A stretch of DNA of 64,000 bases. It comes from Bacteroidales bacterium. Its GTDB lineage: Bacteria > Bacteroidota > Bacteroidia > Bacteroidales > G3-4614. Below, piece after piece: positions 62,291 to 64,000 of the stretch. The stretch's first letter is position 1; every line of letters starts with the position of its first letter. A program made the position numbers and the translations under genes. The stretch is from the NCBI GenBank assembly GCA_015061035.1, contig SUXK01000004.1, positions 186,001 through 250,000 on the forward strand. The letters run 5' to 3'. Under the pieces are notes generated by a model that was not told the origin of the DNA, made no database searches, and saw nothing but the letters and a program-made list of their open reading frames with translations.

Positions 62291-64000
62291 TTAGTAGAAC
62301 AATGTTCTATTGTCATCTATATCAGTTAGGTTGTAAATCAAATCGAAATATCTCTCATAGATATATTTTGTCATTGATGATTTGTAGATGTTTGTCTCAC
62401 TTGCTTTATCAAAAGTCGACAATACATCGTTGTTTGCAACAACTTTGTATAGATATACTGCTCTGTTTCCTTGTACTGGTGCTTGCAACTCATCTACTGG
62501 TGCAAATGGAGCTGATCCTGCTAATTTAGGCTCAAATCCGATTCCCGGAACTACTGATGAGCGGAACACTACCGATTTTGCTGTATCAACTTTTGAAGCA
62601 AGAGCCTCTGCTGCTTGCTCAAGTGTAGTGAACTCTTTTAACAACTCCGCAATCTTTTCACCTTTCTTCTCTTGAAGAAGTCTTGTTTTCAACATAGGAG
62701 CTAAATCTTCGTATGTTTCATACTCATCATCTGAGATTTTTGCAACTTTTGCCACTACATAGAATTTCTTTTCTACATCAAATATTTTTGATAACTCTTT
62801 CTCATCTGCATTGAATGCCCATTGTATTATCTCACGTGCATTAGGAATGTATGAAAGATTGATATCTGCTTTTCCAATTTTTGCTGTTTGAACTGAGATT
62901 CCGTTATCAATATCTCCGTTAGAGAACTCTTCTGTCTCGCCTTTCTCTGTCATGTATTTGCTTAATTTGTAGTATTGAGCATCGCGAGTCTCCTGACTTG
63001 GTTTTACCTCAACAAGTAGTTGTGCTACTTTTGCTTTATCAACTGGTTTAGTTTTATCAGTTACCTCTAATAGGTGTATTCCAAATTGAGTTGTTACCTT
63101 TTGTACTCCTTTTGCTCCACGGAATGCCGCATCAGCAAATTTAGTTCCTAATTGTGATAACATAGGCTCTGTAAACCAACCGAAACTTCCTCCGTTTGAT
63201 GAAGTGTTTGTGTCAACTGAATACTCTTTTGCTAACTCTGCAAAGTCACCACCATTTTTAAGTACATTGTAGATACTATCACAAAGTGCCTCTTGTGTTG
63301 GAGCAAACATTATGTGACGTGCCTCAACTGAGTCAGGAGCAACAGTTGTTGACATTACACGATATTTTTTGTATGTGTTATTTTCAAAGATTGTCTCTGA
63401 TACATCTCCAACTTTTGCTTTGCTTACAAACTCTTTCATTTTTGGAGACATTGTTGAAACAGTCATATACTCTTTTGGTGCTTGAGCATATTGTACATGC
63501 TGAACATTTTCTGTTGTTGAAAATGTCTCTGATAGAGAGTTAAACAACTCTTCTGTTGCTTTGAAGTCGTCTTGTGTTGGTGCAACTGAAAGTGCTACAA
63601 ACTCTATTGTGCGATTTTCGTCAATTTTATAGTTTTCGCGTTTTTTAGAGTAGAGTGATTTTACTTCGCTCTCTGATACTTCAACTAATGAATCGGGGAT
63701 TGCTGTGTAAAGTTGAGGGACATAAGCAATATCAACATTTTTAGTTGTCTCAGCAAATGCTGACTCTAAATCAAGATCATTTGGAAGTAATGATTTTGAA
63801 ACAAGGTTGAACATTTTACGACTTACACGGTCATTCTTTACAGCCTCCTCAAATGCGTACCAACTCTCTTGTGCCATTGCAATTTGATATTGTTGCTCCT
63901 CATCTAAGGTTGTTAGATCGGTTGAGAAAAGTTGTGATAAGTAACTCATCAACATCTCTTTGTCAAATTGTCCTGTTTGAGGATTTGTGTATTGTTGCAA
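62291..64000 (-). CDS. PpiD/SurA-type peptidyl-prolyl isomerase, N-terminally truncated
   Basis: 569 residues of an envelope foldase; the 5' end runs off the window and the Met at 64000 is internal. An N-terminal SurA-like helical region (~1-110) is followed by a parvulin (PPIC) domain around residues 220-320, with ARHIMFAPTQEALCDSIYNV, LAKEYSVDTNTSSNGGSFGWF and TQFGIHLLEV. A second, degenerate rotamase domain and a C-terminal helical part follow. The window end prevents seeing the membrane anchor. PpiD-like proteins assist folding of outer-membrane proteins, fitting with bamA and the Skp-like genes. Confidence 0.88.
   Translation of the reverse strand: MQQYTNPQTGQFDKEMLMSYLSQLFSTDLTTLDEEQQYQIAMAQESWYAFEEAVKNDRVSRKMFNLVSKSLLPNDLDLESAFAETTKNVDIAYVPQLYTAIPDSLVEVSESEVKSLYSKKRENYKIDENRTIEFVALSVAPTQDDFKATEELFNSLSETFSTTENVQHVQYAQAPKEYMTVSTMSPKMKEFVSKAKVGDVSETIFENNTYKKYRVMSTTVAPDSVEARHIMFAPTQEALCDSIYNVLKNGGDFAELAKEYSVDTNTSSNGGSFGWFTEPMLSQLGTKFADAAFRGAKGVQKVTTQFGIHLLEVTDKTKPVDKAKVAQLLVEVKPSQETRDAQYYKLSKYMTEKGETEEFSNGDIDNGISVQTAKIGKADINLSYIPNAREIIQWAFNADEKELSKIFDVEKKFYVVAKVAKISDDEYETYEDLAPMLKTRLLQEKKGEKIAELLKEFTTLEQAAEALASKVDTAKSVVFRSSVVPGIGFEPKLAGSAPFAPVDELQAPVQGNRAVYLYKVVANNDVLSTFDKASETNIYKSSMTKYIYERYFDLIYNLTDIDDNRTLFY

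Overview
The window is a stretch of ordinary-looking chromosome from a low-GC member of the Bacteroidota, most likely order Bacteroidales and host- or gut-associated. The evidence is convergent. Several genes are preceded by the Bacteroidota-type promoter (TTTG, about 19-20 nt, TAnnTTTG). The classic cluster uppS - bamA - three skp/ompH-like genes - murI is present, with DUF6089 and DUF6242 genes upstream. There are FISUMP-domain proteins, an ATCase with separate catalytic and regulatory chains, and glycan-targeting secreted enzymes: a GH84 hexosaminidase, a GH33 sialidase with a type-A C-terminal sorting-like domain, and a two-domain sialate O-acetylesterase. I see no phage, insertion sequence, CRISPR array, SusCD pair or rRNA operon.

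Layout. 1-3.0 kb: end of an RND pump with its outer-membrane factor, a FISUMP lipoprotein and a YgbA-like protein. 3.1-8.7 kb: galE, a GH84 lipoprotein and catalase. 9.0-14.5 kb: argB, prfB (with a programmed +1 frameshift), rsfS, ftsH and cdsA. 14.5-19.1 kb: a second FISUMP protein, def-ruvX, paaK with an ACT protein, and murI. 19.2-26.7 kb (minus strand): three Skp-like chaperones, bamA, uppS, a DUF6089 barrel and a DUF6242 lipoprotein, an outer-membrane biogenesis block. 26.8-32.5 kb: ribD diverging from prmC-recX-comF, then pyrE-SRPBCC-argH. 32.6-40.7 kb: a Rieske-like lipoprotein, the sialate esterase, queA-apbE, a DUF5715 protein and a class A PBP. 41.0-46.9 kb: pyrBI, a flavin reductase with a small barrel protein, glyA and an SLC13 transporter. 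47-52 kb: poorly known proteins, tRNA-Arg(TCT), an unknown polytopic membrane protein and an OmpA-like protein. 52.5-64 kb: sialidase, a small secreted protein preceded by a strongly structured probable RNA, an aminotransferase, then a minus-strand run of IspD/TarI-like cytidylyltransferase, CDP-alcohol phosphotransferase, pdxA, rlmN and a truncated PpiD/SurA-type foldase.

Functional themes are envelope assembly (BamA, Skp-like proteins, PpiD, UppS, PBP1A, MurI, CdsA), host-glycan foraging (GH84, GH33, esterase, GalE), pyrimidine and arginine synthesis (pyrBI, pyrE, argB, argH) and translation (RF2 and its methylase PrmC, RsfS, Def, QueA, RlmN).

Points most worth a second look are: a structured RNA with mutually exclusive rod and terminator folds at about 56.34-56.58 kb; the cytidylyltransferase/CDP-alcohol phosphotransferase pair at 58.3-59.9 kb, which may not belong to the MEP pathway; an 86-bp tandem duplication carrying promoter-like boxes upstream of ompA; an M15-peptidase-like DUF5715 protein that seems to lack its catalytic Glu; and several families of short fold-back intergenic repeats.
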